Source: Oleispirillum sp963668495 (GTDB lineage: Bacteria > Pseudomonadota > Alphaproteobacteria > Rhodospirillales > Rhodospirillaceae). Taken from it: a stretch of DNA of 64,000 bases. The notes under the pieces were generated by a model. The model worked only from the letters and a program-made list of their open reading frames with translations, was not told the DNA's origin and searched no databases. The stretch covers positions 1,426,001 through 1,490,000 of the forward strand of contig OY764545.1 in the NCBI GenBank assembly GCA_963668495.1, given 5' to 3'. Both the position numbers and the translations under genes were made by a program. Of this stretch, positions 35,300-43,744 are shown piece by piece; within the stretch, counting starts at the first letter, position 1; each line of letters opens with the position of its first letter.

Positions 35300-36802
35300 G
35301 TGTACGCTTTTCCAGAAATGACCTTTGCACCCGCCGCGCCCATGGCATGCCATAGCCCCGTGGCGATGAATACGGTGGCGGTTACCAATGGCTTCGTGCC
35401 GGGGGATGTGAGCGGGCCATTTGTCTGGGCAGATTTGTCCTGTGGTGATGGTTTGCGTGCACTGATTATGGCGGCCTGCTACCCCGATGCGGAAATTCAT
35501 GCCTTTGAGAATGGAGCCAAGGCAGAACGCGGTAAGTTTTTTGCCAAGGTTGCCGGACTGACCAATATCGTTTGGCATGAGGCTCCCCTGAATGAAATGG
35601 CGGCGCAGGACTTGCCTCCGTTGAACTACGTTGTCTGGGACAGTGGTGTTTGCCACCTGCATGAAGCAGGCCGGAGTGAAGTTTTTAAAACTGTTGGTGA
35701 GGCTATGGCTCCCGGTGGTTTGCTGATGATTGGGTATTATGCTTTACCCGGTTTTGCCGCCATGTTGCCGCTTCGGGATATTTTGCATTCCGTTACCCAT
35801 GCCTATGCAGGTGTGCCGCAAACCCGCGTACGTGAGGCCTTATCGTGGTTGGAGCAAACCAACGTAGATGGTTTGGGGTATCTTGCCGACCATGCCGGGG
35901 TTCGCCATCGCCTTGCCATGTATGCGGATATTGCCGCCGATGTGGTCGCAGATGAGCTGTTTGCACCGCATTTGATGCCGTTGCACTTTGCTCAGGTGCG
36001 TGAAGGTGTCGCCCCCTATGGTTTGCGGTTTGCGGGGAACAGTGCCTATCACCTGAATATGGTGGATACGGCGGTTCCTGCGGCATTGCGCCGAATTTTG
36101 TACGGTGCGAAATCTCGAAATGAATTGGAAACCGTGCGCGACGTCCTGCGCAATACGTTCTATCGCCGAGATGTGTATGTAAAAGGCGAACAGCTTACCG
36201 ACATGAATAGCTTTTGGGCCGCGCATGATGCATTGACGGTGCGGCTGTCATCGGATGCCACATCAACGGATTTTGCTGGTTTCAGTGTTGATTATTCCGG
36301 TTTCCCGTTCTCAACCCTGCGCGAAGGATTGGCGGATAAACCGCATCAGGTTGCACATATTCCTGAACTTTTGCCAGCCATTGCACGGGATGCCGTGCGT
36401 GCGGCCTTGGCTGGGGGATGGGTTGAACCCTGTATACCTGTCAAAGCACAGGAACAAACGGTTGGGGATGCCGCAATTCATATCCCGTCCGCTGTCAATC
36501 GGGCCTTGATGACCAAGGCGGCAAACTTTGACTACGGTGTGCCGTTGGCGTCCCCGGTTTTGGGTGGCCCGGTCCTGATGGAACAGGATATGGCCTTGGT
36601 CTTGGGCGCGATTGCTGCAACGGGATGCGAACCAGAAGCTGCACAGGAAACCGTCACCCGTCATCTTGCCGCGACCTTGGAAATGCCGGAAGGCGATGCG
36701 ACGGCCCATGCGGGCATGGAAGCCATGGTCAAGCAAGTGCTGGCGCAATTAACGCCGGATGTGCTGAACCACTGGGTGGGGCTGGGGATTATTTCTTCCT
36801 AA
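35300..36802 (+). CDS. Methyltransferase with regulatory domain (PF10119-like)
   Basis: A 500-residue protein. The N-terminal half is a class I SAM-dependent methyltransferase fold: FVWADLSCGDGLRALIMAACYPDAEIHAFE is motif I and the acidic strand 2, and VVWDSGVCHLHEAG is near motif IV. The central part, with the sequence FYRRDVYVKG, matches the methyltransferase regulatory domain family. The GTG at 35300, with GGGGGA seven bases upstream, gives a protein starting MYAFPEMTF; an upstream ATG at 35240 lies inside the trxA terminator. Substrate unknown. It is convergent with folC with only 12 bp between the stops. Confidence 0.8.
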   Translation: MYAFPEMTFAPAAPMACHSPVAMNTVAVTNGFVPGDVSGPFVWADLSCGDGLRALIMAACYPDAEIHAFENGAKAERGKFFAKVAGLTNIVWHEAPLNEMAAQDLPPLNYVVWDSGVCHLHEAGRSEVFKTVGEAMAPGGLLMIGYYALPGFAAMLPLRDILHSVTHAYAGVPQTRVREALSWLEQTNVDGLGYLADHAGVRHRLAMYADIAADVVADELFAPHLMPLHFAQVREGVAPYGLRFAGNSAYHLNMVDTAVPAALRRILYGAKSRNELETVRDVLRNTFYRRDVYVKGEQLTDMNSFWAAHDALTVRLSSDATSTDFAGFSVDYSGFPFSTLREGLADKPHQVAHIPELLPAIARDAVRAALAGGWVEPCIPVKAQEQTVGDAAIHIPSAVNRALMTKAANFDYGVPLASPVLGGPVLMEQDMALVLGAIAATGCEPEAAQETVTRHLAATLEMPEGDATAHAGMEAMVKQVLAQLTPDVLNHWVGLGIISS

Positions 36803-36814
36803 GCCCGGCAGCTA

Positions 36815-38119
36815 TTACTCCGGCGCGCCGGACCCATTTTCCCGCAACACATCCCCGACCAGATACAACGATCCGGCAATCAGTACACAGCGCGGCTTTG
36901 AAACGTCCTGTTCATTTTGCAGGAGAGACAGGGCAGTCTGCCAATCGGCACAGGCTTGCGCATCTGCCTTCCCGGATTGGTGCGCGCAGCCCATAAGGGC
37001 ATCGGCGGACATGGGCGCAGGGGCACCGGGCACCGGGACCGTCATTACCCGCGTGACAAAGGGCAGGACATGGCGCAGATAGCCCATTGGGTCTTTGGTG
37101 GTTTGCATGCCCAGAATCAAATCAATCTGGCAGGTGGATGCCAAGTCTCGCAGGACCGGAGCAATGGCTGCTGCCGCCGATGGATTGTGTCCGCCATCAA
37201 GCCAGATTTGTGTGCCATCAGGTGGTATCAGCTTGCCAGAGGTCAGTCGTTGCAATCTACCGGGCCATTGCAGCGTGGGGACCGCTTTGGTCACGAGATC
37301 GGTGGTTACATCCAACAGGCCAGAGGCATGGGCCGCAACCGTTGCCAATGCGGCATTCATGGCCTGATGCGGTCCGGGCAATGGGATGTGCGGTAAGATC
37401 ACATCCAGTCCCGGTGCGCAAACCCGGATGGCTCCATCAACCAATACTTTAAACTGCCAATCACGGTCATGCAGCCACAGCTGGGCATCAATGGAGCTTG
37501 CATGGTCTGTGATTGCGGTTAGAACGTCGGCTTCTTGTTGCGGGGCAACCACGCCAAGCCCGCCGGGACGCAGGATGTGTGCTTTTTCCAGTGCAATATC
37601 ACGCAAGGTCTCACCAAGGTAATCCTGATGATCCAGCGCAATGGTCGTCAGGATTGACACCACTGGATTTGGCACAACGTTGGTGGCATCCAGTCGTCCA
37701 CCCAACCCGGTTTCCAGCAAACATACATCGGCAGGGGTTTGGGCAAATGCATACAATGCAGCGGCGGTCGTGGCCTCAAAGAATGTGATGTTTTGTCCGT
37801 TGTTCCGCTTTTCGACAGCTTCCAGAACAGCGCGCAGGTCTGCGTCGTTGATTAGCTTGCCCGCGACACGAATGCGCTCGGCAAATCGGACAAGGTGGGG
37901 CGATGTATAGGCATGTACGGACTGCCCGGCAGCGGAGAATAAAGCTCGCAGCATCGCCAGCGTCGATCCTTTGCCGTTGGTTCCTGCAATATGCAGGACC
38001 GGCGGTAATCGGGTTTCCGGGTGGTCAAGGTCAGCCAACAGGCGGTGCATGCGGTCCAATGACAGGTCAATTTCCGTAGGATGCAGGCGCATGAACCGCG
38101 CCAGAATATCCTCAATCAT
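36815..38119 (-). CDS. folC: Bifunctional dihydrofolate synthase / folylpolyglutamate synthase
   Basis: FolC ligates glutamate to dihydropteroate and extends folate gamma-polyglutamate tails. The 434-residue protein has the P-loop HIAGTNGKGST (residues about 45-55), HAYTSPHLVRFAERI, ETGLGGRLDATN, ITTIALDHQDYLG and WLDGGHNPSA, all characteristic Mur-ligase/FolC motifs. It overlaps the accD end by eight bases, and the accD-folC order is widespread in proteobacteria. Length is normal. Last gene of the trpB-trpA-accD-folC run. Confidence 0.95.
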   Translation of the reverse strand: MIEDILARFMRLHPTEIDLSLDRMHRLLADLDHPETRLPPVLHIAGTNGKGSTLAMLRALFSAAGQSVHAYTSPHLVRFAERIRVAGKLINDADLRAVLEAVEKRNNGQNITFFEATTAAALYAFAQTPADVCLLETGLGGRLDATNVVPNPVVSILTTIALDHQDYLGETLRDIALEKAHILRPGGLGVVAPQQEADVLTAITDHASSIDAQLWLHDRDWQFKVLVDGAIRVCAPGLDVILPHIPLPGPHQAMNAALATVAAHASGLLDVTTDLVTKAVPTLQWPGRLQRLTSGKLIPPDGTQIWLDGGHNPSAAAAIAPVLRDLASTCQIDLILGMQTTKDPMGYLRHVLPFVTRVMTVPVPGAPAPMSADALMGCAHQSGKADAQACADWQTALSLLQNEQDVSKPRCVLIAGSLYLVGDVLRENGSGAPE

Positions 38120-39065
38120 TGTGTTCTCCGTCGTCCGGTTCCGGCGTGTCTATTTCCGTGGTGTCGGCGGCTGCCGGGCCGGGATATGTCAAAACCTGCG
38201 CAATGGGGAAGGGAGATTGCAGCAGGGTCAGGATGGCAGAAATTTCTGATTTCAGGTCACGCCGATCAACAATCCGGTCGATGCGCCCGTGATCCATGGC
38301 GCTGGTCGTCGACAAAACACCGTCACGGTCTTGCAGAGATTCCGGTGTGTCCATGGGCGCCATGGGATTGGGCGGCGGCGGGCCGATACGGGCACCCGGT
38401 TCGGCAATCACAATATCCGACTGCTGGGCCAAAACGTCCGATGTGGGGTCAAACACCGGGTCCGCCAGCACCGTAATCAGGGGTAAGCCAGATTCTGTGA
38501 CCTTGCGGAACGCCAAATTGACGCGTGGCAATTGCATCAAGGCAAAAGCCCCTTCCTGAAGGCGTGGGCCGTGGCTGCCTGTGACAAAAATCAGCGGAGC
38601 ATCTTGGAGGATAGCCAGTTCAGCGGCAGCAATCAGGGCTTCACCCGCCGCTGCGCCAAGAGTACCGGACAAGAAGTGGGGTTCGCAGGCCGCAATGACG
38701 ACACGAATATCATCAAGTTTCCCATGGGCAACCACGATAGATTCATGTTCTTGCGAGAACTCTTCAGCTTCACGCAGGCGATCGCTATAGCGTTTGCTGT
38801 CGCGGAATTTCAGGGGGTCAACTACCGCAGACGGAGCCTCAATCCTCGACCATTTGTCCTGATCCAGCAGCAGGGCAAAACGTCGTGCCGCAGCCAGTGT
38901 CAGGTGGTGGTCACAGTGCGGGCAAATCCGCCAGTTGGTGTCCAGATCCTTGTGAAAGATCGTTGCCCCGCAATTGGGGCAAGTGATCCATTGGGTTTCC
39001 CGCAGGACACGAGGCGCAATCAGGCGCTTGAGCGTCGGTCGCACAAAGTTTGTGAGCCAACTCAT
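38112..39065 (-). CDS. accD: Acetyl-CoA carboxylase carboxyltransferase subunit beta
   Basis: AccD pairs with AccA to transfer CO2 from biotinyl-AccB to acetyl-CoA, the first committed step of fatty acid synthesis. The 317-residue protein has the four-Cys zinc ribbon CPNCGATIFHK ... ICPHCDHH (residues about 29-52) and the carboxyltransferase core with VTGSHGPRLQEGAFALMQ and IAEPGARIGPP. The acidic Asp/Glu-rich C-terminal tail (EIDTPEPDDGEHND) extends past the core. It lies 27 bp after trpA and overlaps folC; no terminator separates them. Confidence 0.96.
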   Translation of the reverse strand: MSWLTNFVRPTLKRLIAPRVLRETQWITCPNCGATIFHKDLDTNWRICPHCDHHLTLAAARRFALLLDQDKWSRIEAPSAVVDPLKFRDSKRYSDRLREAEEFSQEHESIVVAHGKLDDIRVVIAACEPHFLSGTLGAAAGEALIAAAELAILQDAPLIFVTGSHGPRLQEGAFALMQLPRVNLAFRKVTESGLPLITVLADPVFDPTSDVLAQQSDIVIAEPGARIGPPPPNPMAPMDTPESLQDRDGVLSTTSAMDHGRIDRIVDRRDLKSEISAILTLLQSPFPIAQVLTYPGPAAADTTEIDTPEPDDGEHND

Positions 39066-39092
39066 GAATAGTCTCCTGTCCTGCGGTATCGA

Positions 39093-39935
39093 TTACAGCC
39101 GTGCCTTGTGCACACCGTCCGCCAGTTCTGACACAAAGTCCAGTACGTTGGGGATTAGCTGTGCGGTGGCTTTGCCATCATCATCAAGGGCCGCTTCCAA
39201 ACGGTCAATGACCGCAGACCCGACCACTGCAGCATCGGCAATGCGGGCGAATTCAGCGGCATTTTCCGGGGTCTTGATACCAAAACCAACAGCGACCGGA
39301 AGGTCCGTATGGGTTTTGATCCGGCGAATGGCGGCATCTACCTCATCGACCACGGCACTGCGGGTGCCCGTAACGCCCAAGATCGAGACGTAATACAGGA
39401 AGCCCCCAGCATACCTCAGAATTTTCGGCAGGCGCGCATCATCTGATGTCGGAGTCGCCAGCATGACAAACGCAACGCCGTTGGCTTCCAAGTGTGGATG
39501 CAGTTCGTCGGCTTCCTCCGGCGGAACATCGACGACGATGACGCCATCGACACCAGCGGCGGCGGCATCCTTGGCAAAGGCTTTTGCACCATAGGAATCG
39601 ATTGGATTGTAATACCCCATCAGAACCACCGGGGTCTGATCGTCCACTGAACGAAAATCCCGAACCTGTTGCAAGGTGGCATGCATGGTGGCTCCGGCCT
39701 TCAGGCCGCGCAAGGCCGCCTTTTGGATGGACGGGCCGTCCGCCATGGGGTCAGTAAACGGCATGCCAAGTTCGATAATGTCTGCCCCGGCTTCCGGCAG
39801 TTGCTGCATCAATGCGGTTGATGTCGCCCGGTCTGGGTCATTGGCAGCCATGTAAACCACCAACGCGGCACGGTTATCTGCCTTAAGTTCGGCAAAGCGA
39901 CGGGATAGGCGGTTGTTGCTGAGTGTGGTGCTCAT
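39093..39935 (-). CDS. trpA: Tryptophan synthase alpha subunit
   Basis: TrpA cleaves indole-3-glycerol phosphate to indole and glyceraldehyde 3-phosphate, handing indole to TrpB through a tunnel. The 280-residue protein has the catalytic Glu in IIELGMPFTDPMADGP with the catalytic Asp a few residues on, IQKAALRGLKAG, VVDVPPEEADE and the phosphate-binding GFGIKTPE. The ATG at 39935, one base after the trpB stop, has AAGGAC upstream; the frame extends further into trpB without meaning. Confidence 0.97.
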   Translation of the reverse strand: MSTTLSNNRLSRRFAELKADNRAALVVYMAANDPDRATSTALMQQLPEAGADIIELGMPFTDPMADGPSIQKAALRGLKAGATMHATLQQVRDFRSVDDQTPVVLMGYYNPIDSYGAKAFAKDAAAAGVDGVIVVDVPPEEADELHPHLEANGVAFVMLATPTSDDARLPKILRYAGGFLYYVSILGVTGTRSAVVDEVDAAIRRIKTHTDLPVAVGFGIKTPENAAEFARIADAAVVGSAVIDRLEAALDDDGKATAQLIPNVLDFVSELADGVHKARL

Positions 39936-39936
39936 T

Positions 39937-41154
39937 TTACAAGTCCTTTCCCATGGCAGCGGCAACGGTGGCGACGTCTTTGTCTCCGCGTCCGCTGAGG
40001 TTAACCAGCATGATGTGATCTTTGGGCAGATTTCCGGCTTCCCGCAGGGCGTAGGCAATGGCATGGGAAGATTCCAGTGCCGGAATAATGCCTTCCAGTC
40101 GGGTGGTTTTATGGAATGCGTCCAAGGCTTCCTGATCGGTCACCGCTTCGCAGGTGATGCGGCCCGAATCTTTTAGCCATGAGTGTTCCGGCCCGACGCC
40201 GGGGTAATCCAGCCCGGCGGAAATCGAGTGGGCTTCGGTGATTTGTCCATCCGCATCATGCAGCAGGTACGTCCGGCTGCCATGCAAAACGCCCGGATGT
40301 CCTTTGGCCAAAGGGGCGGCATGCTTGTCGGTTTCCAACCCGTGTCCGGCGGCTTCTACCGCGACAATTTTGACATCCGTATCATTCAGGAACGGATAGA
40401 ACAGGCCAATGGCATTGGACCCGCCACCGACTGCGGCACAGATGCTGTCGGGAAGGCGACCTTCAACTTTCAACATTTGCTCGCGGGCTTCTTCACCGAT
40501 GATCTTTTGAAAGTCGCGGACCATTTTCGGATATGGGTGCGGGCCTGCCACAGTGCCGATCAGGTAGTAGGTGTCTTCTACATTGGCAACCCAGTCGCGC
40601 ATGGCTTCATTCATGGCGTCTTTCAGAGTTGCCGCACCGCTGGTGACGGATCGGACTTCGGCACCCAACAGGTTCATGCGGAACACGTTGGGTTGTTGGC
40701 GGGCAATATCGGTTGCACCCATGTAGACCACGCATGGCAAGCCGAACAGTGCGCAGACCGTAGCGGTGGCAACGCCGTGCTGACCCGCGCCGGTTTCGGC
40801 AATAATTCGGGTTTTTCCCATACGTTTTGCCAATAAGATCTGTGCGACACAGCTGTTGACCTTGTGCGCACCCGTGTGGTTCAGGTCTTCGCGTTTGAAA
40901 TAGATCTTTGCCCCGCCGCAGGCTTCAGTCAGCCGTTCGGCGAAGTACAGCGGGCTTGGGCGCCCGACAAAAGTTTGCAGGTAGTGGTCCAATTTTTTTT
41001 GGAAGGCAGGATCAGCCTGAGCTTGCTCAAGAGCCTGTTCAACTTCCAAAATCAGGGGCATTAGGGTTTCTGCAACAAAACGGCCGCCATGGGGGCCGAA
41101 GTGGCCGGACTCATCCGGGCCATTGGTGTACGAATTCGGCAGAGTCGAGTTCAT
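39937..41154 (-). CDS. trpB: Tryptophan synthase beta subunit
   Basis: PLP enzyme joining indole with serine to form tryptophan. The 405-residue protein shows GPHGGRFVAET near the N-terminus, the PLP Lys in REDLNHTGAHKVNS, ETGAGQHGVATA, the phosphate loop VGGGSNAIG and YPGVGPEHS. Length is normal and the sequence is of the standard TrpB1 type. It is separated from trpF by 127 bp, a gap without a gene, and followed after a single base by trpA. Confidence 0.97.
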   Translation of the reverse strand: MNSTLPNSYTNGPDESGHFGPHGGRFVAETLMPLILEVEQALEQAQADPAFQKKLDHYLQTFVGRPSPLYFAERLTEACGGAKIYFKREDLNHTGAHKVNSCVAQILLAKRMGKTRIIAETGAGQHGVATATVCALFGLPCVVYMGATDIARQQPNVFRMNLLGAEVRSVTSGAATLKDAMNEAMRDWVANVEDTYYLIGTVAGPHPYPKMVRDFQKIIGEEAREQMLKVEGRLPDSICAAVGGGSNAIGLFYPFLNDTDVKIVAVEAAGHGLETDKHAAPLAKGHPGVLHGSRTYLLHDADGQITEAHSISAGLDYPGVGPEHSWLKDSGRITCEAVTDQEALDAFHKTTRLEGIIPALESSHAIAYALREAGNLPKDHIMLVNLSGRGDKDVATVAAAMGKDL

Positions 41155-41281
41155 GATTCTTACTCACGTCTATGGGGCGTCTGGGGGTGGAAGCCAGCCG
41201 CGGGAAATCAGGTATACCGGGTGTGCCGCCAGATTGCGCGTAAAAAATACGGGCAAGGCAGCATCAAGCAGGAGAAGAGCG

Positions 41282-41944
41282 TCACCAACGCCCCGAGCCT
41301 GCCCCCTTTGCGGCTTTGATAAATGCGGCAATACGGTCCGGGTCTTTGCTGCCCGGCTCTTTTTCCACGCCGGAGGATACGTCAACCCCGGCGGCGCCCG
41401 AATCGGCAATGGCGCGGGCGACGTTGTCCGGGGTTAGCCCTCCAGCCAGTAACCACGGCGTTTCGCCTGTCCATGATTTCATCAGCGGCCACGGAAAGGC
41501 TGTACCAAGCCCACCGGCCCGCGGCGCATCTTTGGGAGGTTTTGCATCAAACAGGAGTAAATCAGCGTGACCGTCATAGGCATTTGCGGCCTGAATATCT
41601 TCAGCCGTTGCAACGCCGATGGCTTTAATCACGGCGACGCCTGTGTTCAGGCGGATTTCATCCACCCGTGCCGGGGATTCGCTGCCGTGGAGCTGAATGT
41701 AATCCAGCCGGACATAACGGCAAATATGGTCAAGATCGTCATCGCTGGGGTCAACAAACAGTCCGACTTTGCTGACACCATCGGGCAGGGCATCGCACAG
41801 CTCCGCCGCAATCGCCGGGCTAATAACGCGAGGTGATTGCGGGGTAAAGACAAACCCAAGAAAATCGACGCCATGCTCCACTGCCGCATCAACGGCAGCT
41901 TCATCCATTACGCCACAGATTTTCACAAGGGGAGCTGTGTTCAT
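41282..41944 (-). CDS. trpF: Phosphoribosylanthranilate isomerase
   Basis: TrpF rearranges phosphoribosyl-anthranilate to the deoxyribulose product in tryptophan synthesis. The 220-residue barrel starts TAPLVKICGVMDEAA with the catalytic Cys in KICG, then GFVFTPQSPR, VGLFVD, IQLHGSES, LFDAKPP and the phosphate-binding LAGGLTPDNV with GVDVSSGVE. The ATG at 41944 comes four bases after the pyrF stop and has only a weak GGGCC site, suggesting coupling to pyrF translation. No trpC, trpD or trpE is in the window. Confidence 0.96.
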   Translation of the reverse strand: MNTAPLVKICGVMDEAAVDAAVEHGVDFLGFVFTPQSPRVISPAIAAELCDALPDGVSKVGLFVDPSDDDLDHICRYVRLDYIQLHGSESPARVDEIRLNTGVAVIKAIGVATAEDIQAANAYDGHADLLLFDAKPPKDAPRAGGLGTAFPWPLMKSWTGETPWLLAGGLTPDNVARAIADSGAAGVDVSSGVEKEPGSKDPDRIAAFIKAAKGAGSGRW

Positions 41945-41948
41945 TGCA

Positions 41949-42686
41949 TTAGGCCCGGTATTGAGTGTCAGATACGCCAATGTCCGACGCCAAGCGGAAT
42001 GCCGCATCATGCGGGTTCTCAGCTTGGGTAATCGGGCGACCAATGACCAGAATGTCGGCCCCTTGTTCCAAAGCCTCCTTCGGAGTCATGACCCGCTTTT
42101 GATCACCCGCGGCATGCCACGGCGGACGAATGCCGGGGACGATACGCAGCAGTTGACCATATTGTTGGCGCAAAATTGCAGCCTCATGGGCGGAACAGAC
42201 AATTCCATCAAGACCGGATTCTGCAGCCAAATTGGCAAGGCGTTTTGCCTGATCTGCCACCGGGGAATCCACACCAACTTCGTTCAGATCAGCCTGATCA
42301 AAGCTGGTCAGAACCGTCACGCCGATCAATTTCGGCGGAGCGATGGCGACCTTATCCGCAACTTCGTACACGATGTCGCGGGCGGCGGTCAGCATGTCTC
42401 GACCACCGCAGGTGTGCAGGGTCAGGTAACGGGGTTTTAACGGCATGACGGCCTTAACCGCTGCTGCAACCGTATTCGGAATATCGTGCAGTTTCAGGTC
42501 AAGGAAAATGTCCTTGCCGCTGGCTTTGGCAACTTCACGGACCCCGGCAGGGCCGTTGGCACAGAAAAATTCCAAGCCGAGTTTAAGGCCTCCGACATTT
42601 TTGGAAATCTGTGCGGCCAAACTGGTTGCGGTCGCCACATCCGTGGTGTCAATGGCGCAGAAAATTGGGTTTTTCAGTGTGCTCAT
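41949..42686 (-). CDS. pyrF: Orotidine 5'-phosphate decarboxylase
   Basis: PyrF makes UMP from OMP, the last step of the de novo pyrimidine route. The 245-residue TIM barrel has the catalytic DLKLHDIPNTV (Asp-Lys-Asp network), VTVLTSFDQADL, VCSAHEAAIL, the phosphate/base site PGIRPP and GADILVIGRPI at the C-terminus. AGGAAAG precedes the ATG. It sits between lapA and trpF; the clustering of pyrF with trpF in one unit is typical of several alphaproteobacteria. Confidence 0.96.
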   Translation of the reverse strand: MSTLKNPIFCAIDTTDVATATSLAAQISKNVGGLKLGLEFFCANGPAGVREVAKASGKDIFLDLKLHDIPNTVAAAVKAVMPLKPRYLTLHTCGGRDMLTAARDIVYEVADKVAIAPPKLIGVTVLTSFDQADLNEVGVDSPVADQAKRLANLAAESGLDGIVCSAHEAAILRQQYGQLLRIVPGIRPPWHAAGDQKRVMTPKEALEQGADILVIGRPITQAENPHDAAFRLASDIGVSDTQYRA

Positions 42687-42797
42687 GGCAAATCTTTCCT
42701 GTGCGGCAAACGGAACTGCCCGTCTGCTGTACGGTCATGCAAACAAGATGCTGCATTGGAAACGTAGCATCCTGTGATGATTTTGAAAATCGGCTTG

Positions 42798-43130
42798 TTA
42801 TTTTTCGGCGTCGGCGCTGGGTAAGGACTTTGCCGCGTCGGGGGCCGGAATTTGACTGCGCAACTGGTCGATTTCTCGTTCCAGGTCACGGACCTTAGCA
42901 TTGGCTGCGCGGGTTTTTGCCGCCTTTTTGCTGGATACGGACGCCCACCCCATCAGTAAGCCGACAATCAACCCCAATGCCAATGCACCCAGCACGGCAA
43001 GGTACAGGCCCATTGTCACCGTAATCGGCAAAGGCCAAAGGTCGACATCAATCGGCTGACGATTGGCAACGGCAAATGCCGTCGCGACAGCCGCGACGGG
43101 AAGTCCAAGTATCCACGAAAAAATACGCAC
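42798..43130 (-). CDS. LapA-domain (DUF1049) membrane protein
   Basis: A 110-residue inner-membrane protein with two spans (about residues 5-22 and 40-62) linked by a short segment with NRQPIDVDLWPLP, the signature of lipopolysaccharide assembly protein A (LapA/YciS) domains, and a basic coiled tail (SSKKAAKTRAANAKVRDLEREI). In E. coli LapA works with LapB to control LpxC turnover and LPS export. No lapB is present here; position after ihfB is conserved in many proteobacteria. Functional transfer is inference. Confidence 0.85.
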   Translation of the reverse strand: MRIFSWILGLPVAAVATAFAVANRQPIDVDLWPLPITVTMGLYLAVLGALALGLIVGLLMGWASVSSKKAAKTRAANAKVRDLEREIDQLRSQIPAPDAAKSLPSADAEK

Positions 43131-43212
43131 AGGTTTCAGGCCTCATAATTCAGCACCACACACCGTCCGCAGGTTTATCCCACGGCCCCCCAAGTGGTGA
43201 ATACGTGTTGTT

Positions 43213-43491
43213 TTAAGAGTTCACTTTCTCGCGAAGCTCTTTGCCAGTTTTAAAATATGGCACAACTTTCGAATCTACGTGAACAGATTCTCCGGTGCGT
43301 GGGTTGCGTCCTGTCCGGGCGTCTCTGGTTTTTGTGGAAAACGCACCAAATCCACGCAGCTCAACCCGTTGCCCACGGGCAAGGGCGGTTGTGATTTCGT
43401 CGAAAATGGTTGCCACAATTCGCTCCATATCCCGAAGGGTCAGGTGCGGGTTGCGTTCGGCAAGACGTGCAATCAGTTCAGATTTGGTCAT
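43213..43491 (-). CDS. ihfB: Integration host factor beta subunit
   Basis: A 92-residue DNA-bending protein of the HU/IHF family. The protein starts MTKSELIARLAERNPHL, then RGFGAFSTK and the DNA-contacting arm RTGRNPRTGESV with the intercalating Pro, ending in PYFKTGKELREKV. The ATG at 43491 follows AAGGA; the frame is open far upstream into the rpsA terminator region, but that part is not protein-like. It follows rpsA, a classical proteobacterial order. Confidence 0.95.
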   Translation of the reverse strand: MTKSELIARLAERNPHLTLRDMERIVATIFDEITTALARGQRVELRGFGAFSTKTRDARTGRNPRTGESVHVDSKVVPYFKTGKELREKVNS

Positions 43492-43667
43492 AGCGTGCAA
43501 TCCTTGACTTTTTGTGGGGGTCCAGCCCCTAGAGCATGACGAAACGCGGAGACTCCAACAGTGCCGCCGGAAATACGTCCAAACTGGCATCTGGTACTTA
43601 TGCTGCCAGATTTCAACCCAAGCATCAAGGTTAAGCCTCTCGGGATAAAGCCTTTTTGCAGTGATTA

Positions 43668-43724
43668 CGGCGTTTTTTATCTTTCCATATAAAAAACGCC
43701 GCCCCGAAGGACGGCGTTTTTTGA
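43668..43724 (-). terminator. rpsA terminator region with overlapping alternative hairpins
   Basis: The block contains three related segments: CGGCGTTTTTTAT (43668-43680), ATAAAAAACGCCG (43690-43702) and CGGCGTTTTTTG (43713-43724). The middle one can pair with either neighbour. On the minus strand the pair nearest rpsA gives ACGCCG, a GGGGC-containing loop and CGGCGTTTTTT, a good terminator about 20 bases past the rpsA stop. Confidence 0.85.
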
Positions 43725-43744
43725 ATTTGACAGGTAAGAGCCGG

